Assembly (NCBI GenBank): GCA_030295235.1
Contig: AP026125.1
Coordinates: forward strand, 1,860,001 to 1,924,000
Source: Fistulifera solaris
Lineage: Eukaryota > Bacillariophyta > Bacillariophyceae > Naviculales > Stauroneidaceae
DNA: 64,000 nt
Direction: 5' to 3'
A program made the position numbers and the translations under genes. Position 1 is the first letter of the stretch. Every line of letters starts with the position of its first letter. A model generated the notes under the pieces. The model saw only the letters and a list, made by a program, of their open reading frames with translations, was not told the DNA's origin and ran no database searches. This document shows, one piece after another, positions 46,714 to 56,293 of this stretch.

Positions 46714-49154
46714 TCACTGACGACTTTGGTGTTGCTCCTTTGTGTGCGTCTGTTTCGCACCGTCTTCCACCGCAGGGGCAAAGGTCGGGAATGAGGCGAC
46801 CAGATACGACTCGAGAGCGGATACACCTGCACCGGGGTGAGATATCATCCAATTCGCTTGTTCATCCATCACGTCGCGAAAGGCTGGGCCACGAGGAATC
46901 TGAGGAAGTAATTTCTTCACGGCCTCACCGTCCAGTAATGGCTCCTGGTGCCAAATACCGATGAGTCCGAGCTGTTGCCAAGCTGCGGCAAAGGCATCGA
47001 ACGACTCGATGATGCCTCGACGTTGCTCATCTTGAGAATCGTCTACAATATCACCCTCAATGGCGTAGCTCATGTCGCTCTCAAGTGCTGCCAATTGCTC
47101 CGAAATAGCAAGTATGAGACTGGCGCGCCAGAGGGGGCCGACTTTAATCAAAACCTTCGCGCAGCGTTGTCGAAATTCCATCGCATGAATCCAGAGAGGA
47201 TCCTCCTCCGTCGCCGAATCAATTTTGTGACCATTCATTGTGCACAGAACGCTGGTCGAATCACGATCGGCGCTTGCTCCGCGAGAAGTTACGAGAACAT
47301 CACTCAAAAGAATCATCGTGGCCGAAATATCCCCACCAGATCCCATCAAATGCGCTATTTGATCGGATGCAATCAAGATTTTTTCTACTGACTCGGCGTC
47401 TCGGGTAGGCCGCTTTAGCTCGTCCACTAAAATCTTTGAAATGATAGAACGGTTTGACTTTTTGTTTCTCGCACCTGGTGCCGCGGCAGCATTCTTTCTC
47501 CAGAGTGCCGTTTCGTCCCAGAGAGGCTTTAAGAAAGCAGCGTACCACAATAGGCGACGAGATTCGCAATCGTCGACCAGTCGACAGCCTCCATCATAGA
47601 TAGGATTTTGCGCTGTACACCATAGCGGGGGCGATAACCGGCAATCGGCCAAATGATCGTGTGCTGTTGACAACAATGTAAGACCCTTGCAGAAAATCCG
47701 CCGCGTTGTGTCGGCACAATCATCGCCACCATACTCGCACAAGTACTTTGAGATCGGAAAAACAGTGTCCACCAGCTTCAAATTGATCAAGAGTCGCATT
47801 GCTCCGACCGGATCGGGTGACCTCAGCATCAGGTCGATCTCGCCACCAACGCGTTCACGAGAGACTTTCTGCCCCAATGCGGTGCGTACTCGATCGTCCA
47901 TGGCTGACGCCTTCAACTCCGGGTCCATTCCAAAGCGCAAGCGGGCCGCGAAACGGATGGATCGCAGTACTCGAAGGGGATCATCGAGCAATGTCGTCAA
48001 AGGTGCCAGCGGAGTAGCAACGATTCCTCTCCGTAAATCGTCAAAGCCTCGCCCCGTCCAGTCTTCTACTTGTCCGGTGTTGATGTTGTAAAACAAGGCA
48101 TTGATCGTCAAGTCACGGCGAAATGCGTCTTCCTCGGCAGTTCCGATCCTCATCAAATCAGGTATTCGGCTATCTTGTGTGTATTCTTCCGCCCTTAGAT
48201 TAACAAAGTCAATCCAAAACGAATCAACCTTCATTGTGGCCGTTTCAAGGTGCTTTGATTTTTCCGGATTTTTCAAAACAACGCCCACTGAAACAGTATC
48301 TTCTCCCTGTGAAGTCAAGTATTCATTAAGATGATCCGCAAACTCCCTTCCCAACATGTCATCCAGTGCTATGTCAATGTCGACTGGCGAATTCGATGAT
48401 TCATCAGTGCTGACAAGCACTTTTGTACCCTGTCTTCCCAGAGACGGTGCAGGTTTTTGAAACTTGGATGTCAACCGATTGCCCCCTATATCAAACACTT
48501 TATGGTAAGTTTGAAACTCTGGAGTTGCCAGTAGTTTATCACGGACCCAACCACCAGCTACACGGAGGGTGGTATTGAGATTCGTCTTTTCTCGAACGTG
48601 GCGAAGTAAATTAAAAGATGTTTTTCTTCATCTGTCAGATGAATGGATGGACCATATCCCTCTCGAGGGCGGTTACTCTTCGACGACCCGTGAGACGAAG
48701 ACGAGGCGGAAGCAGCAGCTGAAAAGAAACGAACACTATCCATGCGGCTCATTGTCATCGTATAAGAGGATTGTTCGGATGACATGCCCACAGTCCGTTG
48801 AAAAGCTGCCATCGACGAAGTCTGTAACATATCATGCACCAGGATTCCTCCAAGTAACCTGAGTTCTCTCGAATCAGCTACCATATTCCATTTCGCCGAT
48901 GAAAGAGGCTTTTCTCTCATCTTAATTGTTCCGAGCCATGAAGTTTTAGAAATTGCTTGTATCCGATGTTGTTGTAAAAGTGTGCTGCGCAAAGCGGATA
49001 TTTTGGATTGTAGCATCATAAGTGATACTATTGAAACGAGAAGTACCTTCGAAAAGCGAAAGCGTCGGCGACTGATTCGAGCGGCGCAAGAAAACGTCGC
49101 AATTCTCTCCAAATTCGTTCTCTGCCCCATAGTCTCGCCTGCGAAACTGTGCAT
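46714..49154 (-). CDS. CCA1: tRNA nucleotidyltransferase (CCA-adding enzyme)
   Basis: Adds CCA to tRNA 3' ends without a template. Class II pol beta-type head: RVAGGWVRDKLL, then the metal-binding VDIDIALDDMLG, RRDLTINALFYNINTGQVED WTG and DDPLRVLRSIRFAARLRFGM, followed by the neck/body helices (LGQKVSRERVGGEIDLMLRS). Domain order and motifs are complete. The frame breaks at the AAAA run 48613-48616 (TTTT on the coding strand), just before the first motif; one more base gives EEKHLFNLLRHVREKTNLNT and then RVAGGW. The N-terminal extension of about 160 residues is basic and Ser-rich and could be an organelle-targeting region. The start codon is uncertain. Yeast and plant enzymes serve several compartments from one gene. 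Confidence 0.93.
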
Positions 49155-50099
49155 AAATCTCCTTTTCTAAAGCTCGCTTCTTATGAAATTATATGCGACT
49201 AATGCAGATGAAGCGCATTTCGTAATAAAGTAAAGCCCGTTTAGTTGAGATGGATAATGATTGACAAAAGAGAATTGAAACACGTGACACGAGTGACGAA
49301 GAATGGTGTGGGTGGCCAATTATTTGCTTTGTTGGTTCTGTTCTGCCGCCGTTGCTCTTCGCCGTTTGTTTGGCTGTTTTCTGCGACGAGACGCGGTTGA
49401 AGGATAGGACAAAAAGCGAGCGTTCAAGCTTCAAGCTACCTTTTTCTACATACAAATGCATAGTAAATTTACTCCGAATTCGGATTATCTTGTACAGTAT
49501 CTGACTAGTGTGGCGTGTCGTGTCGTCGTGTCCGGTATTCATATCATGGTGTATCTCAATCCCTAATAATGTGACCTGCTTCCTGTGACTCTGATGTGAG
49601 ATGTGACCCGCGTCTCACTATTACTCTCTACTTTGTACGCTACATACGTTTATTTAGCATATTGTTTGAAAGTACAATCCCAGAGTCATTGTGTCCTGAT
49701 GCCTGATGCCTCGAACAACGAAAACTGCACCTCCTTTCGGGAAAGAGTGTGCGAGTTTGTGTGAAATCTTTTCGTTTGCGATGGTCTTCGGCATTGACGG
49801 TCACCATTCTCGAGTTTGCTTCCTGTTATTACCTTGCCGGTTCCACATCATAGTCCTTTTTGAAGATAGGAACCCTTTAGCAACAAACAAAGCAAGTCGA
49901 CTTGACATCAACAGCATAGTATCATCAAAACATCAAGCTTTGCTGTTTGACAAGAGGGCATTTGACACAAGCCGCTATTTCGCCAGCGATTCGAGTCATT
50001 TCCGGGAGTTTCGGCCGTCGGCATATCTTGTCAACCATTTAGCATTTGTCTAGCTTCATTCATATCATTCTATCCTTCTTGTAATCAAATACACGCACC
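49155..50099. other. Intergenic region, nothing recognised
   Basis: Nearly 950 bp between the divergent CCA enzyme and aldo/keto reductase genes. An open frame at 49706-50053 has no family features and is more likely leader sequence. No RNA gene or repeat seen. Confidence 0.5.
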
Positions 50100-51524
50100 A
50101 TGTTACGGTCCTCATGGGTGAACCTTTTATTTTCTTTCTCCTTCCTCTTGCACAATGCCACATTGGTCGAGGGCAACTTCTTCTCAAGAATCTTAAGTTT
50201 CGGAAATGATGAAGAAAAGCCTCCACAGCCATCTGGAGCAAGACACGCAACGGGAGCAATGGGAAAGGTTGGAAGTATCATAGCGTTCGATAAGGGAATT
50301 CTTATGGCTCATCTTGCCAACAATAATAGAATCCCTTTGATCGGTGTGGGAGTGGGAAATGCGCCTCGACATCACGTTTCCTCTTTGGTGTCGGAAGCCG
50401 TGCAAGATAACAAGCGAATCCGACTGATCGATACATCCCATGCCAGTGGCAATGAAGAATTAGTAGCCCAAGGCATCATAGCTGGTGCTGAAAGACTTGG
50501 TCAAGATGAAAAACTGGAAGTACACGTTGTAACGAAAGTATGGTACACATATTTGGGTTATGAACGCACAAAAATTTCGGTTGAGGAATCGCTGAAATCC
50601 TTCGAGGCGGCAATTCAGCACCCCAAGGTCAACCTCCGACTTCACGTGCTACTGCACTGGCCGAAATGCTTTGATAACATCGAGTGGATGAACTGTGCCG
50701 GCGAAGAAGAAGCTATGGACCCCAAGGTCAAAGCTGCAGGACCGGATCCGACCAAGGACCCGGAAAATGCTTGGAAGGAGAGCTGGAAATACCTTGAAGA
50801 ACTGTACTTGTCTGACAAATATCCTGTAGAGAGTATCGGCGTGTCAAACTTCCACTTGCATGATGTGGAGAAGATGGACAGGTTTGCTAGAATTCATCCG
50901 CATGTTCTACAAGTCAACCTCTGGAATCTACTTTACGACCCCATGCTGGTGGACTACTGCCACAAGCATCGAATCCACTTGCAGGTGTACAATGCAATGC
51001 ACGGCACGGTTGTGAACGCCGGACGAGCACCGCACGCGTTCCACCATCTACAGAAAGTCGCCAACGACCTCACCACTTCCGCTGGTCTCCCCGTAACGCC
51101 AGCACAAGTCATTCTGGCTTGGCTCGTGCAACACGGTGTATCGGTAATCCCACGAACGTCCAAGCTCACCCGACTGGAAGAAAACTCGGGGGTCGTCTTA
51201 TCGGCGATTCCGGCTATGAATGACGAACAAGTGGAGATCGTCGCGAACGCGGTAGAAGCGTACTTGAGCGGCGAAGATATGGAAAAAGACATCCATGTTT
51301 CGGTCACATTCCACGCTATCACTCATGATATCATGTTGTATTGGCTTGGATCGGATGGAAGCGAAACCCGAATCGATCACATCTGGAAAGGAGAGACGTT
51401 CGACGAAGTCACATATCCCAACCATCGATTCCGTACCTATAATGCGTACAACAAGGACGAATATGTAGACCACGTGATCGATGCAAACTTTGGCGAGCAC
51501 AAGAATATTCATGTAGAACTCTAA
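50100..51524 (+). CDS. Aldo/keto reductase with signal peptide, atypical catalytic Tyr and C-terminal VHL-beta-like domain
   Basis: 474 residues. Residues 1-25 are a signal peptide (VNLLFSFSFLLHNATLVEG), so it enters the secretory route. Residues about 70-390 form an aldo/keto reductase barrel: IPLIGVGVG, LIDTSHASGNEE, VHVVTKVW, LRLHVLLHWP, SIGVSNFHLHDVEKM, LQVNLWNLLYDP and GVSVIPRTSKLTRLEEN (NADPH site). Of the catalytic tetrad, Asp111, Lys146 and His186 are present, but the Tyr position in the DTA..YGNE motif is Ser116. An insert around residues 195-230 (AGPDPTKDPENAWKE) is extra. The last 80 residues (DIHVSVTFHAITHDIMLYWL, then TYPNHRFRTYNAYN) resemble a VHL beta domain pattern. Redox activity is therefore doubtful. 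Single exon, intact. Confidence 0.8.
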   Translation: MLRSSWVNLLFSFSFLLHNATLVEGNFFSRILSFGNDEEKPPQPSGARHATGAMGKVGSIIAFDKGILMAHLANNNRIPLIGVGVGNAPRHHVSSLVSEAVQDNKRIRLIDTSHASGNEELVAQGIIAGAERLGQDEKLEVHVVTKVWYTYLGYERTKISVEESLKSFEAAIQHPKVNLRLHVLLHWPKCFDNIEWMNCAGEEEAMDPKVKAAGPDPTKDPENAWKESWKYLEELYLSDKYPVESIGVSNFHLHDVEKMDRFARIHPHVLQVNLWNLLYDPMLVDYCHKHRIHLQVYNAMHGTVVNAGRAPHAFHHLQKVANDLTTSAGLPVTPAQVILAWLVQHGVSVIPRTSKLTRLEENSGVVLSAIPAMNDEQVEIVANAVEAYLSGEDMEKDIHVSVTFHAITHDIMLYWLGSDGSETRIDHIWKGETFDEVTYPNHRFRTYNAYNKDEYVDHVIDANFGEHKNIHVEL

Positions 51525-51770
51525 TACCTCGGTATTCTGTTATTAACACACAATAATTTCACTTCATTCACGACAAGTCAAACATCTTCATAGAAGACAC
51601 CGAATCAGTAGATTTAAGACTCGTTGGAAGCGCAAGTCATCTACACTCTTAGATTTATGGGAAGATAACAAGAACAAGGCGTGAAACTATTACTGTACAG
51701 ACTTTCGAAGTACATCAATCTCCTCTATCTATTTTCAAACTACTAAAAACTAGCCGATTTCGAACCGAGT

Positions 51771-52136
51771 TTAGAAAAGACCGAACAACTTCTTCTTGGG
51801 GGCTTCTACCTTGGCGGCCGCTTTCACGGGGGCCTTCTTGGCGACTGGTGCCTTCTTGGCAGCAGGGGCCTTGGCAGCGGCTTTGACAGGTGCCTTGGCA
51901 GCGGCTTTGACAGGTGCCTTTTTAGCGGCGACGGCCTTGACAGGGGCCTTCTTCTTGGGCTCTTCGACGTACATTGTTTCGTTCTCGAACTCCCATGACT
52001 GTTTTCCTCCTCGGCTGTAGGCGTTGTTCAATCCGAACAAAGAAGTGCTTGCTCGCGATTGAGAGGAGGGTGCGAAAGCCATGCAGGCAGTGATCGCAAC
52101 AAGAAGAAGGAGAGTGGAAAGAATAGACTTGGCCAT
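51771..52136 (-). CDS. Small plastid-targeted Lys/Ala/Pro repeat protein
   Basis: 121 residues from Met 52136. A hydrophobic signal peptide (SILSTLLLLVAITACMA) is followed by FAPSSQSR, the classic diatom ASAFAP-type cleavage site, so plastid import is well supported. The mature part starts with STSLFGLNNAYSRGGKQSWE, then a second half of KAPVKAAAK and KKAPVAK-type repeats, and ends KKKLFGLF. The LFGL motif occurs at both ends of the mature protein. The repeats are basic, proline-spaced and histone H1-like in composition. Function is unknown; DNA or membrane-surface binding in the plastid is a guess. Tandem ACGTCA sites lie about 340 bp upstream. Confidence 0.85.
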   Translation of the reverse strand: MAKSILSTLLLLVAITACMAFAPSSQSRASTSLFGLNNAYSRGGKQSWEFENETMYVEEPKKKAPVKAVAAKKAPVKAAAKAPVKAAAKAPAAKKAPVAKKAPVKAAAKVEAPKKKLFGLF

Positions 52137-52470
52137 TTTAAAAGTGATAGATAAATTGCTTTTGTTATGAAAAGAAAAGTGAGAAGCGATTGTGTGGAGA
52201 AAAAGATCGTCCAACGGCGATGTAACGAGTGACGCAATTACTTTGTGACGTAAAGCAATCGCTACGTTGGATTTCTGAACACACGGGAAGCTCGCAACAA
52301 GCCACGAGCCACCAAATACGAAAACTACACCCCTCTCTCCCCGCTTTCCTACTTCATCACAGTGTTTCCTCTCGCACCCATCACAAAGATCGGCATTTGA
52401 TGGGGTCGAACAAGGGAAAATGTCCGCTGACTCACTCGACAGACTCGCCCGGCGCACCGGGAAAATGACG

Positions 52471-52483
52471 ACGTCATACGTCA
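52471..52483. promoter_or_regulatory. Tandem TGACGT/ACGTCA elements upstream of the small plastid protein
   Basis: Two ACGTCA hexamers at 52471-52476 and 52478-52483 (TGACGT on the minus strand, which is the coding strand of the gene starting at 52136). They match the core of the Phaeodactylum CO2/cAMP-responsive element. Regulatory role inferred. Confidence 0.4.
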
Positions 52484-52508
52484 TCATCGCACGGATCACG
52501 CACGTACT

Positions 52509-52752
52509 GTAAGGAAATTTATCGACAGACGAGAACCCGGATATTCATCAATCTCGAAGACTCCATTTTCCCGGTTGATTGTGCTCCAATGGCATCCCGC
52601 TTTCACAAATATGCATGATGCTTGTAATGCATCCAGTACTTACATCAAAATAGATTGAAATACGGAAAAAACGAAAGATGCAACGTTACCAAATGTCTAC
52701 GTAGATTCTACGTAGCATTCGTAAGGAAATTTATCGACAGAGGGGAACCCGG
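52509..52752 (-). repeat. 213-bp repeat family, second locus
   Basis: Two copies of the 30-bp box in minus orientation (52509-52540 and 52721-52752), 212 bp apart, the same period as the array at 18.4-19.1 kb. The sequence after the box also aligns with that array: CTACGTAG palindromes, then GTAGACATT and GTTGCATC. Confidence 0.8.
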
Positions 52753-53120
52753 ATTGCACCGCATCATTATTTGCAGCAACTAAAAAGAATACCTTCTTTT
52801 TCATTCATTACGAACTCATTAAAACACACTATCACCCCATTAAGTTGAAGTTCTCGTCGCAATGCAATGTTTTGTGGAAAGTGGGATCTTCCTGTGATCT
52901 TCCTAACCGTGACGACGACCTCCTGCGATGATTCGAGTGCAAGGCGTTTGCTTCGGAGAGTCATGTTCCTTCGTCTGCAGCAATCAGCAAACATAACCGC
53001 GCATTTCGCATTGCTGTGAAGCAAGGTTTTATCTTTCATTTGCTTCGCTTCTACAAAGTTACAGCTTTCCTTTTCAAACTCCTCTTCGTAGCTATTTCGC
53101 GCAACAAAAGCTCAGTCAAA

Positions 53121-54722
53121 ATGTCGCGAACGACGGATCCTTATCTACAAATCGTTCGACGGGACCGGATGACACCACGGCAACAGGCTCTTGTACCCGC
53201 ACATTTGCCAAGATCCTTGACCTTGTATGAGTTCCGACAAGACCCGACACGTTTAGACGACATTAACTGGCAGGAATACGGTTCGATAGCGATCTGGAGT
53301 AGCAACGGGTCCGTCATTTTTATTATCGAAGATCAATACTTCAAACCTTTTGGGGACGCCATGTGCTTTTTTTTACTTAGCGATCGTCTGCGCGGCTCGA
53401 TTTACGGTGAAACGGATGCCGCGATTGCGGAAACGGCAACATTCTTCTGGTCCCTTCAGTATCCCGAACATTGGGGCGAAAATCACCTTCAAATTCGCTT
53501 AGGATTTGTTCCTCCTGGAAATTCTGAATTCGATTTCGCCGCACTTTTACCCGCGCAGCTCGAACAGATTTTAGACTCTACGCGTTTTATTACTTTGTCA
53601 GCAGGGACCTTTACGGCTGAGCAGTCCGTCATACTCGCAACACGACCCTATCCCTTAAACATAGTGTTGAGTGGAAGATTTACGTTTGTTGACCAGGGAA
53701 CCGCATTTGTGCATGCGCTGCAAACACGCGAATCGCCTTTCGGTTTCCTCGAAGTAATCGGTCGAAGAAACGGGAGACCTTTCAGTGTTGAGAATTTGCA
53801 GCTACTATTTCAACTAAATTTCATTTTGGAGCACCTTCGGTGTCACATTGATGACGAAGAATGTGCTCTTCTTCCGATTTCCGCAAAGGTGAATAAGCTG
53901 CACTATCGGATGAGTACAAATTACGTTCGGCCGGATGATTTTGCTTCCATCGATATTGAAGCGAACGACTTTACTCTCGAATTGTCCGTGGATGGTAATC
54001 ACGAGAATTGGGACTCGCTTTTGATTGCAGCCCTTCATCGAGTAGCTGAGCTGGGTCACTTTGAACGATTATGCTTCTCTGTCTTTTCCGATTATCCTCG
54101 AAAAATGGGGTTTGACAGAGTGGCTCGAGTTGTTGATGCACTGATTCGTGCTATCCATGCAAATCCCAGTCTAGCATGTTTGGATTTGAGTAGCGATCGA
54201 CAGTCTGTACGTTGGTCTCCTCATTTCCAACCTCTTTTCCAGTCAATGGAAGAACACCCCGGACTGCGTACTTTTGTAGTGCAAAGCTGCACGCGTCGGG
54301 ATGAAGAGGTCTATAATTTTCATGAGCCTCTTTTTCAGTTCGACTTTTCCTGGTTACAGCAGCTCCTCTCAAGCAATCGACGCATTGCGGTCGTTGATCG
54401 TTCGGGTCAAATATGTTCGAATGGACCCGTAATCGACAGAATGTATCTACTCAACCGCTTCTATCTAGGCTCGGAAAGTCTTTTGCAGGAATTAACAGCA
54501 TCACGGCCGGCGTTGGTGCCGTCAGCGTTGGTCGACCGGGCTTCAAATAACGCTCAGTACATTGCATTGCTACTGTCGCATCACACCGACGTGCTGTGCG
54601 GGGTTGTTCAAGATTTCGATGTAGGAGAAGTGGCTAGTTTGCAATCCGTATCGGAAGGTGAGCCGTCATCAGGCACGCTGCGTCCAAACGCTTTGAAACG
54701 CGAAGCACCCAGTCACTTGTGA
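53121..54722 (+). CDS. Unknown 533-residue protein
   Basis: Not recognised. The start was taken at MSRTTDPYLQIVRRD (53121) because the 35 upstream in-frame residues look like leader. No signal peptide or membrane segment in the main body. It has alternating strand-helix texture with loosely leucine-rich stretches (LVDALIRAIHANPSLACLDL, FERLCFSVFSDYPRKMGFDR), reminiscent of degenerate leucine-rich repeats over residues about 290-420. A Trp/Phe-rich N-terminal domain includes YGSIAIWSSNGSVIFIIEDQ. The frame is intact with no introns. It looks like one of the lineage-specific multicopy proteins of diatoms, which is inference. Flanked on both sides by copies of the 213-bp repeat family. Confidence 0.65.
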   Translation: MSRTTDPYLQIVRRDRMTPRQQALVPAHLPRSLTLYEFRQDPTRLDDINWQEYGSIAIWSSNGSVIFIIEDQYFKPFGDAMCFFLLSDRLRGSIYGETDAAIAETATFFWSLQYPEHWGENHLQIRLGFVPPGNSEFDFAALLPAQLEQILDSTRFITLSAGTFTAEQSVILATRPYPLNIVLSGRFTFVDQGTAFVHALQTRESPFGFLEVIGRRNGRPFSVENLQLLFQLNFILEHLRCHIDDEECALLPISAKVNKLHYRMSTNYVRPDDFASIDIEANDFTLELSVDGNHENWDSLLIAALHRVAELGHFERLCFSVFSDYPRKMGFDRVARVVDALIRAIHANPSLACLDLSSDRQSVRWSPHFQPLFQSMEEHPGLRTFVVQSCTRRDEEVYNFHEPLFQFDFSWLQQLLSSNRRIAVVDRSGQICSNGPVIDRMYLLNRFYLGSESLLQELTASRPALVPSALVDRASNNAQYIALLLSHHTDVLCGVVQDFDVGEVASLQSVSEGEPSSGTLRPNALKREAPSHL

Positions 54723-54924
54723 TCTGCTGCAAAAAATCCAGCTTGCAAAATTTTTGAGAATTCTTCGATTTCTTATATTCAATCTGTTTCGGTTTCGTAT
54801 CCAAACTAGTAAAAACATTGTATTTAACAGTTTGGTTTTATTTTCTAGTAAAAAGTCCTATCCACGTTGTTGGTTCTTACTCTCGCGATAGAAGTCACTC
54901 GATATAAGCCACTAGAAACTGATT

Positions 54925-55045
54925 CAGAATTGTGCTCAAATGGCATCATCGTTTTCACAAACATGAATTAAAGAGTGTAAAGAGGACCTATGTAATGTCC
55001 AATGCTTCAAAAAATAATGTTGGACACAGGGGATACCTAGGAGTC
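54925..55045. repeat. Decayed copy of the 213-bp repeat family
   Basis: TGCTCAAATGGCATCATCG with TTTTCACAAACATG aligns to TGCTCCAATGGCATCCCGC with TTTCACAAATATG at 52.58 kb. It is followed at the expected distance by a box-like GGACACAGGGGATACC. About 75% similar by eye. Confidence 0.5.
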
Positions 55046-55099
55046 CAATATGTTTAAGACTGCTTTTCGCTGACTCGCTAATTCGGTGATCTGTTTTTT

Positions 55100-56293
55100 T
55101 TACTTCTTCGAAAGATGATAGGCTCCGAACGTGTCTTTGTCTTCATCAGTGTCCTGGAGACGCCGATCAACTTCCAGGAACGGAGGAAGATCAACTTCAG
55201 GCTCCGCTTTTCCTGAAGCTTCCACCTGGGCGTGTAAGATACACAGCCCTTCCTTGGGTGACTGAAAGATATGAACGACAAAGCTTTGCTTGTTGTACAA
55301 AAAGCTTATACGTCGCTGTTGTACTACATGACGACTCGTGTCACGAGTTGCCGATGTGGACATGTACTCTCGTTCAGATATTATGCGCTTTTGCTCGATC
55401 AGTTCTCCGTCTTCGGTCCACTGCGCCAGTGTAGATTGATACACACTACCGAGACGTCGACCGTCAGGATCAATGTTAGTTCGTCGTCGAATGAAGCTGT
55501 AGCTGCTTTTATCGTCGTGAATGTGCTTCAGATAGATCTTCTCAACTTCAAATTCTTTGTAGGCGATATCAGAAGGAAACTTCGAGAGATCAGGCTTGCT
55601 CTTCAGCAAGAATTTCGCCGATCGACGCTTCAAGTTGGATGGGAGACCGACAATCTTGCTCAATGTGTCTACCAAGCGTGACATTTTCCCCTCAAAATCA
55701 GTAGAATTATCGATGAAGTAAAAGTGCGGATGTCCTACCCATGCATTTTGTGTCTTTTGATCTACTTCACGTGCTTCTTCCTTCGTTTCTGTGCGAACCT
55801 TGTTGTTTTCAAGTGTATAAAAGGGCTCCGCACCGTCTGCAGCTGTTATGAGATGGAAAATAGCGTCGTATCGATTGTCACGAATTTGCACAATATTGGT
55901 GTCCATCTCGCTCAGCAACTCCGAAAACTCCTTCTGCGGCATGTACACACTCCCATCCATCGTCCCACGATCACAGAGCATGACTCCAGGTTTACCTCTT
56001 GCTTTTAGTACGCGATGAATACCATCTTCGAGTGCCATTTGAACTTCCAAAACGGTTCGCTGAATCACTTTGGGCATCCCTTGTGTCGAAAAGAAATCAA
56101 CATTCATGCCGTTGGAAGACAGCGTCGTATAGGCCTCCGGACACGTGATGCATTCAAACCCTCGCTCTCGCAAGTAAGAAAAGACTCGCGCGAGCGCAGT
56201 CGTCTTTCCACCACAGGGACCACCCGTAAAGACGAATCGGAAAATCGGAGGGCCGTCCGTGGCATTGAGGTTTCGTTCTGCTTCGGATAACAT
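55100..56293 (-). CDS. TTD14-like P-loop NTPase with CYTH-like C-terminal domain
   Basis: 397 residues, single exon, intact. Residues 17-35 carry the Walker A motif FVFTGGPCGGKTTALARVF. The rest of the AAA_28-type domain has CPEAYTTLSSNGMNVDF, MLCDRGTMDGSVYMP and YDAIFHLITAADGAEPFYTL. The C-terminal half (FEVEKIYLKHIHDDKSSYSF, then IRRRTN, YQSTLAQWTEDGELIEQKRI, ISFLYNKQSFVVHIFQSP) has the ExExK-like strand pattern of CYTH/triphosphate-tunnel domains. This two-domain order is that of Drosophila TTD14, a GTP- and phosphatidic acid-binding trafficking protein. Function in an alga is unknown. The start has strong family context (MLSEAERN before FRFVFTGG). Confidence 0.8.
   Translation of the reverse strand: MLSEAERNLNATDGPPIFRFVFTGGPCGGKTTALARVFSYLRERGFECITCPEAYTTLSSNGMNVDFFSTQGMPKVIQRTVLEVQMALEDGIHRVLKARGKPGVMLCDRGTMDGSVYMPQKEFSELLSEMDTNIVQIRDNRYDAIFHLITAADGAEPFYTLENNKVRTETKEEAREVDQKTQNAWVGHPHFYFIDNSTDFEGKMSRLVDTLSKIVGLPSNLKRRSAKFLLKSKPDLSKFPSDIAYKEFEVEKIYLKHIHDDKSSYSFIRRRTNIDPDGRRLGSVYQSTLAQWTEDGELIEQKRIISEREYMSTSATRDTSRHVVQQRRISFLYNKQSFVVHIFQSPKEGLCILHAQVEASGKAEPEVDLPPFLEVDRRLQDTDEDKDTFGAYHLSKK

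Noticed and set aside
49706-50053. 115-codon open frame upstream of the aldo/keto reductase
   Set aside because: No features and no splice link to the reductase, which has its own signal peptide start; probably leader.
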